Below, piece by piece: positions 11,881 through 22,068 of a stretch of DNA of 64,000 nucleotides. Within the stretch, counting starts at the first letter, position 1. The number at the start of each line of letters is the position of its first letter. The notes beneath the pieces were generated by a model that made no database searches, was not told the DNA's origin, and was given only the letters and a program-made list of their open reading frames with translations. Source of the stretch: Malus domestica (lineage: Eukaryota; Streptophyta; Magnoliopsida; Rosales; Rosaceae); contig NC_091668.1 in the NCBI RefSeq assembly GCF_042453785.1, positions 9,816,001 to 9,880,000 on the forward strand, read 5' to 3'. Position numbers and translations under genes: made by a program.

Positions 11881-12739
11881 CGGATCGACGAGTTCTTCGA
11901 CTTCTCATCCGCCAGGCGCTGGGCACACCAGAGGTCGGCTAGCGACTCCATTGCCTTCTTAGAGTCCCCGCTGATACTTGACGAGGAATGCCAGAACCCC
12001 ACCGCCACTATGATGCATCATCACGGATCGACCAACAACCTCGACTTCGGCAGGCTAGACGACGAGCAGCTTATGTCCATGTTCTTCGACGACGATGACC
12101 TTCGTGGTTCGAAGGGTTCTAGATCTGCAGAAGAGTGTAAAAGACGGAGAAACCGACGGAGGTGCAGGACCATGTCAGGTCGGTGGGCCGGATCCGCTCC
12201 ACGTATATCGAGCATGATAGAGCGCCGGAAGAGGATGATGTCAGGAAAGATTAGATCTTGGAGAGGTTGGCGGATAGGCTCTGGTGATTTCCCTATGAGT
12301 TCCACGTATATCGGTGTCGGAGTTGGGTTTTGAAGAGAACGACATGTCGGTGACCGTGCCGCCTACCGTCTCGTCTTCCAGCCCATCTACGCCGTCCCAC
12401 CAGAACAGCAATAATGACGAAAACAATATTAAGAAGGACAATAATAATAACAAGAAGCCATTGATGGTTCATCTAGACCAGCAGCAGTCGAAAATCGAGC
12501 CCAAGAGGGTCAAAAGGATTTTGGCAAACTGGCAATCAGCACAGAGGTCGAGAGTGAGAAGGTTGCAATATATTTTAGAGCTTGAATGCGGCGTTACGAC
12601 ATTACAGTCGGAGGTATCGACACTGTTACCAAGGGTTGCATTTCTAGACCACCAGAGGTTGATTCTAAACATTGATAATAGTGCTATCAAGCAATGGATT
12701 GCTGCTTTGGCTCAGGATAAGCTTCTCAAAGATGTTTGA
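11881..12739 (+). pseudogene. Captured bZIP transcription factor gene (bZIP34/61-like)
   Basis: Group E/VIP1-like bZIP proteins are nuclear DNA-binding regulators. One frame (from 11881) reads RIDEFFDFSSARRWAHQRSA then ASDSIAFLESPL and LDFGRLDDEQLMSMF, the conserved N-terminal motifs of this subgroup. After a frame change the ORF 12314-12739 gives an Asn-rich linker, the basic region PKRVKRILANWQSAQRSRVR, and the zipper start TTLQSEVSTLLPRVAFLDHQ; it stops after QDKLLKDV. The basic region has Trp where the family has Arg right after the invariant Asn, and ELEC where ELER is usual. It is intronless here, which suits an RNA-mediated capture, although I cannot see the donor gene. The 141-residue ORF could still be translated. 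Confidence 0.8.
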
Positions 12740-13084
12740 GTAAATGGTGTAAGAAGAAAATGATGAAGAGGCTCTCTGTGGTTCAAAGATTCGGCGGACG
12801 CGTTAATGGCAGTGGCGGATATCCGGACGGGCGGCGGAGCGTCACCAAACATTGGGCCCTGATTTAAGAGAAAGCAAAAGTAATGACCAGGCTGTCATTC
12901 TAGAGAAAAAAGCAAAAGATAGCTTTACAACAGTATTCTCTCAACCCATTGTCTGCGAGAGCACATGGGAAAGCAAAAGCAATAGCAAGTCTGCCAAAGA
13001 GAGTGGAGGTGGAGAGACAAAGACGCATTGGAAAGAAATCAAGAAAATCAAAAGATACCTTGCAAAGCAACATGGGTGGACAGA

Positions 13085-13243
13085 GAAGAAAAAGAAAAGA
13101 AAAAGAAAAGAAAGAAAAGAAAAAGAAAAGAAAAAGAAAGAAAAAGAAAGAAAAAGAAAAGAAAAAGAAAGAAAAAGAAAAGAAAAAGAAAGAAAAGAAA
13201 AGAAAAGAAAAAGAAAGAAAAAGAAAGAAAAGAAAAGAAAAAG
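13085..13243 (+). repeat. Purine-only low-complexity tract
   Basis: About 160 bp of only A and G in AAAAGAAAG-like units inside the innermost LTR element. Long ORFs here are Lys/Arg/Glu (or Phe/Ser/Leu on the other strand) artefacts of the repeat. Confidence 0.9.
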
Positions 13244-13424
13244 ATCATGTTGTTGGGAGAATATTTCGGAAAGCAAAAAAGAGGAAAGCAAAAGGGATGC
13301 ACATGGAGACACTGCAAAAAACAAGGAATAAATACCCCATCAGAATGATGTAATTTATTTTCCTTTTATTTTGGAAACATTTGTATAAACTCCATCAGAG
13401 GGTAATATGTATAAACCCCATCAG

Positions 13425-13429
<5 letters not shown>

Positions 13430-13469
<40 letters not shown>
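13430..13469 (+). repeat. 40-bp poly(A) run inside the LTR element
   Basis: An uninterrupted run of A, just upstream of GGGCAAAGCCC. It may mark the 3' end of a captured polyadenylated transcript. Confidence 0.8.
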
Positions 13470-13477
<8 letters not shown>

Positions 13478-13580
13478 CCCAAAGTAAATGGGCTGGAATG
13501 TTGTGTAGAGGGCGAAAACCCATAAGCCCAAAATAGCTCCAACCAGGCGATCAAAAGTACGCCAAGTACTCCAAATTATA

Positions 13581-14065
13581 CATGAGCATTACTCATGTCA
13601 TTCATACATAGACATTCATGAGCATCACTCATGATAATCATACATAAACATTCATGACCATCATTCATGTCAACATTCATGAGCATCACTCATGTTAACA
13701 TTCATGAGCATCACTCATGACAACATCCATGAGCATCACTCATGTCAATCAACATAAACATGCATGAGCATCACTCATGTCAAATCCGCTTCAAAGACTT
13801 CATTTACAAAGCTCTAGCTTCAAAAGCTTCATTCACAAGAGCTCTAGCTTCAAAGACTTCATTTACAGAGCTCTAGCTTCAAAAGCTTCATCTACAAGAG
13901 CTCTAGCTTCAAAGACTTCATTTACAGAGCTCTAGCATCAAAAGCTTCATTTACAAAAGCTCTAGCTTCAAAAGCTTCATTTACAAGAGCTCTAGCTTCA
14001 AAGACTTCATTTACAGAGCTCTAGCTTCAAAGCTTCACTTGCAAAGCTTCACCTACAAAGCTTCA
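13581..14065 (+). repeat. Two adjoining tandem arrays in the LTR element
   Basis: First array (13581-13780): units of about 20-25 bp based on CATGAGCATCACTCATG, itself a small palindrome. Second array (13786-14065): units of about 37 bp based on GCTCTAGCTTCAAAAGCTTC. Sequence drift between units shows stepwise amplification. Confidence 0.88.
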
Positions 14066-14244
14066 GTGCAGGGTATACAAATACCGCCTCCGAACAACCG
14101 CCACTTCGGCCCATACATGGATTCAATTTGAAGTCTCCAGCCAACAGACTCTATTGACCGAAGACTTGGGGGACTACATTATGTACCATATATTGGGCCT
14201 CAACTGGGCCTCATGAAAAATACTTGGGGGACTCTAGCCCATTA

Positions 14245-14480
14245 TCTATGTATTAAGGAGCGAACCCTTATTCTATAAAAGGGACTCCCTCACTTTCATT
14301 GAAAGATCACCCATGATTTATGTATTGAGGAGCGAGCCCTTATTCTATAAAAGGGACTCCCTCACCACCATTAGAGAGCATCGCCGCCTACTGAGCAACT
14401 GTCTCACTGCGAGCATCAACTCTAGCCCATCACTTATGTATTGAGGAGAGAGCCCTTATTCTATAAAAGGGACTCCCTCA
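14245..14480 (+). repeat. Three partial copies of the LTR promoter segment
   Basis: CTTATTCTATAAAAGGGACT recurs at about 14269, 14340 and 14456 and matches the TATA-box part of this element's own LTR (CTTATTCTATAAAAGGGGACT). Confidence 0.85.
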
Positions 14481-14686
14481 CCTTCAACGCCATAAGCTGA
14501 GCCAACCAAGGCAACACAAGCGGCCTCGCAACATGTGCTACTTCTAGTTGAGCATCATTTCAGATTGGGCACCACCTCATATCAAGCATTAGTTCTAGAC
14601 GACATCTAGTTACTTCGGCCCACACATGGACTGAATTTCAAGTCTCCAGCCAAAAGACTCTCTTGACTGAAGACTTGGGGGACTAC

Positions 14687-15077
14687 TGTTTATACCATAT
14701 TTAGGGCCTCGTATTTAGATCTCGTACAAATACTCAGGGGACTTAAATGTAATTATGGGATAAAGGAAGGGGCAAATATGTAATAGAGGAGGAGCCCCTT
14801 ATTCTATAAAAGGGGACTCCTACCCTCATTCTAGGGGAGGCCTCACTCTCACCCTCAGAGGCCATTTCTGAAGCCTCTCACCCCCTCTCAAAGCTTCCTC
14901 ACACCCCCTAAGCTCTAAGCTCTCTCTCCCTCTTCAACAGAGAAACATAATACAATCAGTGTGGACGTAGCCCAAACCTTGGGGTGAACCACGATAACTC
15001 TTGTGTCATTTACATTACTTGCAGATTCACGGTCGGATTTACGTTGTTCCAAGACGATCCGGTTTTGTGCATCAACA
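14687..15077 (+). repeat. 3' LTR of the innermost element
   Basis: 391 bp, matching 10951-11341 at all but one base; preceded by a G-rich tract (GACTTGGGGGACTAC) that can serve as polypurine tract. Confidence 0.93.
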
Positions 15078-15082
15078 TCACT

Positions 15083-18000
15083 GGTTCCGTTGGATGGACT
15101 GCATCACCACCACCCCCACTTGGCTGGAGTTTACAAAAGCCCTTTGTCGTGAGTTTGAACCCTCTGCTTTCGACGATAATGCCGAGGCTCTCTTCAAACT
15201 TCGCGGGCTAGGTACTCTTCGTGATTATATCGCTGAATTTCGCCGCTTAGCTAATAGATCACCTGAGATTAGCCCTATTCTGTTATGAAGTTGCTTTTTA
15301 GGGGGGTTGAAAAAGGAACTTCGCTATGATGTCAAACTGTTAAAACCGGCAAATGTCCATAAGGCTATTGCCATTGCGGTGCAACTTGATACCAAGCTTA
15401 TAGAGCTAAAATCGGTCTCATCTCGAAACTATACAGCTTCTAAACCCTTTTCAACCATTGTTCCACCTTCCTCCCATACTGTGCCACACACTAGCAATCT
15501 TGCTATTAAAAAGCTAACCCCGGAGGAGATCCAAAGGAAGAGGGCGCGAGGGGAATGCTGGTTTTGCTATGATAAATGGGTAATGGGACATAAGTGTGGT
15601 CTTAAGCAACTATTGATGATGGATGTGATGGATTCTAAAGTTGTGGAAGACAATATAGAGGCCGGTCACCCTGAGTTGCAGCACATGGAGCTTAGTGAAC
15701 GTGCTTTTTATGGCACTGATGGAGGCTCTACAACACACACTATGAAAGTGCTTGGTTAGATTAATGGTCACCCTGTGAAAATTTTACTTGACTCGGGTAG
15801 TTCACACAACTTTGTTGATTCCAAATTGCTTAAACAATGGGGATGGCAAGCAGAAACTACCAAGGCTTTTCAGGTCATGATAGCTGATAGAGGCAAAGTT
15901 ACAAGTTTTGGTTGTTGCAAGGCTGTGGAATTGTCTCTTGCAGGGTATCATTGTCTTACATATTCGTATTCCTTGTCTCTGAGGAGTTGTGATGTAGTTT
16001 TAAGGGTGCAATGGCTTTCCACAATGAGCCATGTGTTATGGGATTTCCAACTACTCACTATGGAGTTCACTAAGGACCACCAAACCTATAAGTTATCCCA
16101 CAATTCTTCAGATGCCTCAATCATTCAAGAAGTCTCGCTGCACCAATTGGATAAGGAGCTAGTTAACTCTAACTTGGGGTTACTTTTGTATTCCATGGAA
16201 GAAGAGAAACTAGAATCCTGTTACTTAAATTCAGTGCAGTTGCAGGAGTTGCAGCAACTCTTGTGTAAGTTTGAGGCACTCTTTGTCTTGCATACCAAGC
16301 TTCCCCCACCGAGAGACCATGATCACCATATTCCTTTGGTGCAAGGTGACAAACCCCTAAACATCCGACCATACCACTATGGTCCATTGCAAAAAACAGA
16401 AATAGAAAAGGCAGTTCAGGAGTTACTGGAGGCAGGTTTCATAAGGCCAAGCCATAGTCCATTTTCTTTCCCTGTGTTATTAGTGAAAAAGAAAGAAGGC
16501 ACTTGGAGAATATGCATTGACTATAGGGAGCTTAATGCCCTCACTATTAAGGATAAATATCCCATACCCCTTATTGATGATCTGTTGGATGAGTTGCATG
16601 GGTCATTCTATTTCTATAAGCTAGACTTACAATCTAGATATCATCAGATCTTAATGCAACCTGGGGACATTGAAAAAACTGCATTTATGACTCATGAATG
16701 ACACTATGAGTTCTTAGTTATGCCTTTTGGGCTTACAAACGCTCCTGCCACATTTCAAGGTTTAATGAATGCTTTATTCAAACCTCATTTGAGAAAATGT
16801 GTGTTAGTCTTCTTTGATGACATTTTGGTTTATAGTCGGACCTAGGAATCCCATTTAGCCCACTTGCAAATTGTATTTGAGATATTACAGGCCAATCAAC
16901 TCATCCTGAAGAAATCTAAATGCTCATTTGGACAAAATAGAGTTGAGTACTTAGGTCACATTGTCTCTAAGGAATGAGTGGCACCTGACCCTCGAAAAAT
17001 TGAAGCTACACAAAGTTGGCCTGCACCAAGAAACGTCAAAGAACTCGGGGGGTTTCTAGGCTTAAACGGCTACTATAGAAAATTTGTACCACGCTTTGGC
17101 AAGATTTGCCAGCCCTTATACCAGTTGACAAGGAAGGATGGATTTCATTAGGATGCTGAAACTCAACAAGCATTTGACAAGCTTAAAACAGCTATGGTTT
17201 CTCCACAGGTGTTGGCACTACCAGATTTCTCCAAGCCTTTTGAATTAGAGTGTGATGCCTCATGTTGTGGTATTGGAGTTGTACTACAACAAGGAGGAAG
17301 GCCTATTGCTTTTTCAAGTTAGTCACTAGGTCCAAGGAATCAAGCACTCTCCACTTATGAAAGAGAACTAATTGCAGTGGTTTATGCAATACAGAAATGG
17401 CAGAATTATATGTAGGGACGACATTTCATAATTAAGACTGATCATAACAGTCTTAAATATTTTCTACACCAACGAGCTAATACTGCATTCCAACAGAAAT
17501 GGGTATCTAAATTGTTGGGGTATGATTATGAGATACAGTTCAAAAATGGCTCCCAAAATGCAGCAGTCGATGCCTTATCCAGGTTACATGGGGTGCCTAG
17601 GCTACAAGAATCGTTGGAGTCAACGGGAGCATGCTATGCCATTTCTTACCCATACCATGGATGGATTGACGAATTAAGACGAAACACTAAACAAGATGCG
17701 TGGGTCAAAACAAAGAAAAAAGAAGTTCTTGACTCCACACTAAATGGCACAAGTGATTCTTCTTTGGGAAAGTACACTATTGACAACGGAATTTTACTTT
17801 ACAAGCACAGAGTGGTGTTGAGTACTCACTCTGGGTGGAAAAGGAAAATTTTAGCAAAATACCATTGTACTTCTTCTGCTGGTCACCAAGGAGTACTTAA
17901 AACATACCAAAGGGTCAAGAGAGGCTTCTATTGGCAGGGAATGAAGAGAGATATCAAGACTTATGAGGCAGAATGTCAAGTGTGCCAACAAAACAAGGTG

Positions 18001-19104
18001 GAAACCATTTCTCCACCAGGGTTGTTGCAACCTTTGCCTATTCCCCAAAGAGTTTGGACAGACATCAGCATGGATTTCATAGGAGGACTGCCTTTATGCA
18101 AAGGAAAATCTGTGATATTAGTGGTGGTTGACAAACTATCTAAGAGTGTTCACTTCATAGAAATGTCCCACCCATACACGGCAATCACAGTGGCTCAGGC
18201 CTTTATTGAAAATGTGTTTAAACTTCATGGAATACCAAGCTCAGTGGTCAGTGATCGAGATCCTATTTTTGTCAGTGCTTTTTGGAGGGAATTGTTCAAA
18301 TTACAAGGATCCAAACTGTGTATGAGCTCTAGTTACCATCCCCAAACTGACGGGCAGACTGAAGTGATGAACCGATGTCTTGAGACCTATTTAAGGTGTT
18401 TTGTGGGAGATCAACCAAAGAAGTGGGTACAATGGCTTCCTTGGGCTGAGTGGTGCTTTAACACTTCCTACCACTCATATACCAAATTCACACCTTTCGA
18501 ACTTGTCTATGGCTATCCTCCCCCCCAAGTTATACCCTATGAATTCGGTACTGCAAGAGTGGAGGCTGTGGGACAAGGTTTAATGGAAAGAGATAAAGTC
18601 TTATCCATGCTAAAACACAACCTGGAAATGGCTCAGAATCACATGAAGATGCAGTAAGATAAGAAAAGAACAGAGAGGCAATTTGAAGTTGGGGATTTTG
18701 TGTATCTGAAACTGATTCCTTATCAATTGCAGACCCTATCTCCTCACAGCTACCATAAGCTTCTGCCACGATATTATGCTCCTTATGAGATTTGTGAGAA
18801 GGTTGGAAATGTGGCCTATAAACTGAACCTACCACCAAACACAAAAATCTACCCTGTGTTCCATGTGAGTCAATTGAAGAAACACCTGGGAACTAAAGTG
18901 ACACCACAGACTGTCCTGCCATAGGTTGTTGAAGATGGGTTGGTAGGTAATGTACCTGTTGCAGTGTTGGCAAGGAGAATCTATAAGAAATGAGATGTTG
19001 CTGGAGTTCAATTACTGGTACAATGGCAAGAGCAAGAGGAATCAAAGGCAACTTGGAAGGATTTTGATGAGTTCAAACCCGAATACCCCTCATTTCCTCT
19101 CTAA
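15083..19104 (+). pseudogene. Gypsy gag-pol remainder: one frame, many nonsense codons
   Basis: All domains lie in one frame with no indel. They are the rest of gag (LCREFEPSAFDDNA), a zinc knuckle (CWFCYDKWVMGHKC), protease (LLDSGSSHNFV), reverse transcriptase (FFDDILVYS), RNase H (TDHNSLKYFL), an HHCC integrase domain with the catalytic core (MDFIGGLP, YHPQTDGQTE), the tether YPVFHVSQLKKHLG and a chromodomain-like tail ending at TAA 19102-19104. In-frame stops occur at 15286, 15757, 16699, 16843, 16975, 17149, 17320, 17413, 18655, 18922 and 18991. Several would arise from single substitutions in Trp, Gln or Gly codons, so the copy is inactive through point decay. Confidence 0.92.
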
Positions 19105-19126
19105 AACCTTGTGTACAAGGTTCTTT

Positions 19127-19136
19127 AAGGGGAAGG
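19127..19136 (+). other. Polypurine tract of the gypsy element
   Basis: AAGGGGAAGG ends three bases before the 3' LTR, where the plus-strand primer is expected. Confidence 0.75.
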
Positions 19137-19139
19137 TAT

Positions 19140-19500
19140 TGTTATAAACTAATCGTGATTGCCTTAGTGACAATGAGATTTGAGTTAATAGTAGTGAGGA
19201 CTAAAGTGTAAGGTAGTTAAAAGGCATAATTGTAAGGGGTTAAAAGTATGGGGTTCGATTGTAATGGGCCAATACTTAGTAGAAGGTTTCAGTAATTGTC
19301 AGTCATTGTCCAGGTGGCACTTTTGTATTGGGGAATTGCAAGCATGTGGGATATACATGCTCCCGAATTTATTGTAATGAAAACTTTTGGAAAAAATTAG
19401 TTTATATTTCTCTTTTGGTTCTCTCTCTATCCTATCATCTTCTTTCACTTTCATAGCTACTGGTTCTGGTTAATTCTCCGACGCCGGTTGGATCGTAACA
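19140..19500 (+). repeat. 3' LTR of the gypsy element
   Basis: 361 bp, same length as the 5' LTR, ends TCGTAACA and is followed by the TGGGC duplication. Confidence 0.95.
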
Positions 19501-20211
19501 TGGGCTAATTGTTTGATTTGAACGGGAAATCAGCTTAAAACAAACAAAAAAGCCATGTCAATCCAGGTAATTACTTTAACTAATTGGTGATGATTTGCGT
19601 CAGGTTAATTCATATAAAATCATTTATTAAGTCTTTCGATTTTAGTTGCGATGGGTTTGGAATAGATACTTTCTTTCTTATTTGTTTGATTGGAATGTGA
19701 TTGGAAGTGGGCAGATGGGTGGGTGTGCGAGATGGGTGGGTGTGCGGGGAGGGTGAGTGCAGAGGAGAGAAGAGAGGGAAAGGGAGTGGAATGGGTGGGT
19801 TCGCTGGGAGGATGGGTGCAGGGAAGAGAAGGGATGGAGAATGAGGGAAGGGACGGGTCGACGGGAAGATCTAGGTGTGGGTAGGAAGGTGGGCACAGGG
19901 GGATTTGGGGAAGACAATCTGGGTTTTGCTTTTTTTTTTTTTTTTTTCTTTTACTTTTCTTTAAATAATTATTTTTCTTGAATTTTTAATTTCCATGTAG
20001 ACCCTTTAATGACACGTGACGTCCAGACATTGTCCACATAGGTGCTACATCATCAGTTAATGACAGAGTTAACAGTTTCACTAACGGATGTATGAGACTG
20101 TTTCAAAATTAACACTTTAGGTATGACTCTAGGACGAAAAAAACTTCATGTACCAAATGTTAAAAACCACGAAACTTTAGGGTAGTAAATTGATATTTAC
20201 CCATTTTATCT

Positions 20212-22068
20212 TTATATATAAAGTCAACAACTCTTTATGAGGTTACAAACTTCATCAAAAAGTTTTAAACAAAAATGCCCCCAAAACAAAAAATTCAAAA
20301 GTAACCTAAGGGTATTTTCATCATTTTCACAATGTTTTTTTAATAATTAATTATTTTTGTACAATTTTTTTAATTAATATCTCACAATAAGTTAGCAATA
20401 ATGTGATTCAATCAGTTGTTCATTAAATATTATTTTTTTCTATTTTTAAATACATTCAAAACATCTTAAGAGGTGTGTAATGCTGGTTATAAAAAAAAAT
20501 TCGCATGCGCATAATAATGTGATTGAATTAGTTGTCAAATGATTTTTTTTTTAACAAACGATATTATCTACACTAAGGGGGAGGCGGTGGGCTTAGCCTC
20601 ATAATGGGTTAGTAATAATGTGATTCAATCGCTTGTTTATTAAATATTATTTTCTCTATTCTTAATGTAAATTTAATAGAATGTAGATGGAAATTAAAAA
20701 CCGATTTTATTATGTGAATTCAGTTGCTTTAATTGGTTTGTGAGGGGTTTTTTCTAGCATAATCTAAGATTATTCATTTACCTTTCCTTTTGTCAATTCA
20801 CGCATATAAATACATTTGAAACGTGTAAGTCGCACGTAGCACCTCGTGATAGTAATTAAATATGAATTGATATTGTACATATATTATATGTATGTTTGTT
20901 ACCAGTGAAAACTTAAGACTTATTCCTCACCAAAACTTTATACTATAATACCATGTGCAGCTGTGACAATATATATATTTCCAAGAAAATGAACTATTGA
21001 AATATGCGGAAGAACTTTCGTTTTCTGCTCACGCTTTAGGATTATAATTTATTTTTGGGGAGTGATAGGTGAGTGGAGCACCATCATTTAATCCTTTTTT
21101 TCTGGGGAATTAATATTCGCCTGCTTTAATATTTGGCCCTTGCCCTCCTGCATTATATTATTGCGCGTGTTTTATTCTTTGGTCAATATATAATTGCATG
21201 ATGTGTTGCAAAAGCCAAAAGGTTGATTGAGCATTGGAACTGAAACTCACAATCTTGTCTGTAGTTCATCGTGACTCCACCATTCTCCCCCAATAATTAT
21301 GCAAATTACTCATACACAAGCGATGGTTGACTTAAAAAAAAAAAAAAAACAAAAATTGGTATTAGCACTCTAAGGCGGATTTAGGATTGTTGTGCTCATT
21401 AAAAGAAGCTGTTTTTTGTTTTACTTTAAGAATAATCAACTATTAAATAAAGCAACAAGATGTTTGATAAACTGTATTTTTGTAATTGAAATGTAAAAGC
21501 GTTTGGTCAATTTTAATGTAAGTGATCTAATTTAATATAATGACAAAACTAGACATGGTAGTGGCTGTGGCAACGACAACAATGACGACAGCAGTGGTGG
21601 TGGTAGTGGTGATGGCAGAAGGCAATGACGGGGTTATGGTGGTGATGTCAATAGTAAGGTGTGGTAGTTGACGTATAGAGGAAGCAATGCTGGCAGAAAA
21701 AGTAGTGTCTATTATGGCAGCATCGTTTGCGGTGGCAATAGAAACGATAGTGGTGGTGTAAGGCTAGTGGTTGCAATTGTAGGTGGTGGTGGTGAAGACG
21801 ACGGTGTTGGTGCCGATGGAGATAACAGTAGTGATGGCAGCTACAATCATGGTGGTGTCAATAATGGAGTGTAGTGATTGGGGTGCATAAATATGGTAAG
21901 GGCAGAGATAGTGGCGGTGGTTGTGGTGGTTGTGGTGGTGGTGGTGGTGGTGGTGGTGGTGGTGGTGGTGGTGGTGGTGGTGGTTGTGGTTGTGGTTGTG
22001 GTGGCAGTTCAAGGGATAAAATGTGTGTAGAATGATAATAATGTCGTGTTTAAAAATTAATTAGGATA
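20212..22068. other. Intergenic stretch with a GGT-rich minisatellite
   Basis: No gene recognised. Two diverged copies of a segment containing AATAATGTGATTCAATC occur near 20400 and 20612. From 21550 the sequence is rich in GGT/GGC triplets, ending in a pure (GGT)n tract at 21911-22007. ORFs here are Gly-, Gly/Ser- or His-rich artefacts. Confidence 0.6.
21911..22007. repeat. (GGT)n microsatellite
   Basis: About 30 GGT units with scattered TGT variants. Confidence 0.92.

Larger units (their letters stand above)
10951..15077 (+). mobile_element. Young non-autonomous LTR element carrying a captured bZIP gene
   Basis: 391-bp LTRs at 10951-11341 and 14687-15077 (TGTTTATACC...CATCAACA) are flanked by TCACT on both sides (10946-10950 and 15078-15082). 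By eye the LTRs differ at a single base (ACGCTG against ACGTTG), so the insertion is recent. The 3.3-kb interior has a primer-binding site but no gag, protease, reverse transcriptase or integrase. It contains a transduplicated bZIP gene, a purine-rich low-complexity block, a 40-bp poly(A) run and several tandem arrays. It must use another element's proteins, as LARD-type elements do. Confidence 0.93.
10091..19500 (+). mobile_element. Ty3/gypsy LTR retrotransposon (chromovirus-type), decayed and interrupted
   Basis: Two 361-bp LTRs (10091-10451 and 19140-19500) start TGTTA and end TAACA. They are flanked by TGGGC at 10086-10090 and 19501-19505, a perfect 5-bp target duplication. A primer-binding site follows the 5' LTR and a polypurine tract precedes the 3' LTR. 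The interior encodes gag, protease, reverse transcriptase, RNase H, integrase and a chromodomain-like tail in that order, as in Ty3/gypsy. The LTRs differ at about 16 positions by eye (4-5%). A second LTR element sits in gag (10951-15077). The host sequence is the outer element's captured intron. Confidence 0.95.
9252..20203. mobile_element. Outer long-TIR DNA transposon (Pack-MULE-like) that captured an IRX14 piece
   Basis: The left end (TGGGTAAATCTCAGTTTACT) and the right end are inverted repeats alignable for roughly 220 bp. The inverted similarity continues patchily to about 9570 and 19780 through a stretch matching CTTCTCTTCCCTGCACCCAT. Both ends are flanked by TTTTATCT (9244-9251 and 20204-20211), an 8-bp duplication. 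Without the nested retrotransposon the element is about 1.54 kb (9252-10090 plus 19506-20203) and encodes no transposase. It carries a host-gene fragment at 9668-9961. Long TIRs plus gene capture are the hallmark of Pack-MULEs; the 8-bp duplication is short for a MULE and would also fit hAT, so the superfamily is provisional. Confidence 0.82.

Noticed and set aside
11519..11926. 135-residue minus-strand ORF beside the bZIP capture
   Set aside because: Arg/Ser-rich; part lies antisense to GC-rich captured sequence. No family recognised, so not called a gene.
12852..13353. Long Lys/Arg/Glu-rich ORFs in all frames (and Phe/Ser/Leu-rich on the other strand)
   Set aside because: They are translations of a purine-only simple repeat inside an LTR element, with no conserved domain.
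13581..14065. CRISPR-like alternation of repeats
   Set aside because: Units are contiguous and drift gradually with no unique spacers; this is plant retrotransposon DNA.
16169..16387. Minus-strand ORF within the gypsy element
   Set aside because: Antisense to the gag-pol frame, which accounts for the region.
21668..22012. Gly-rich and His-rich ORFs
   Set aside because: Produced by the GGT microsatellite.
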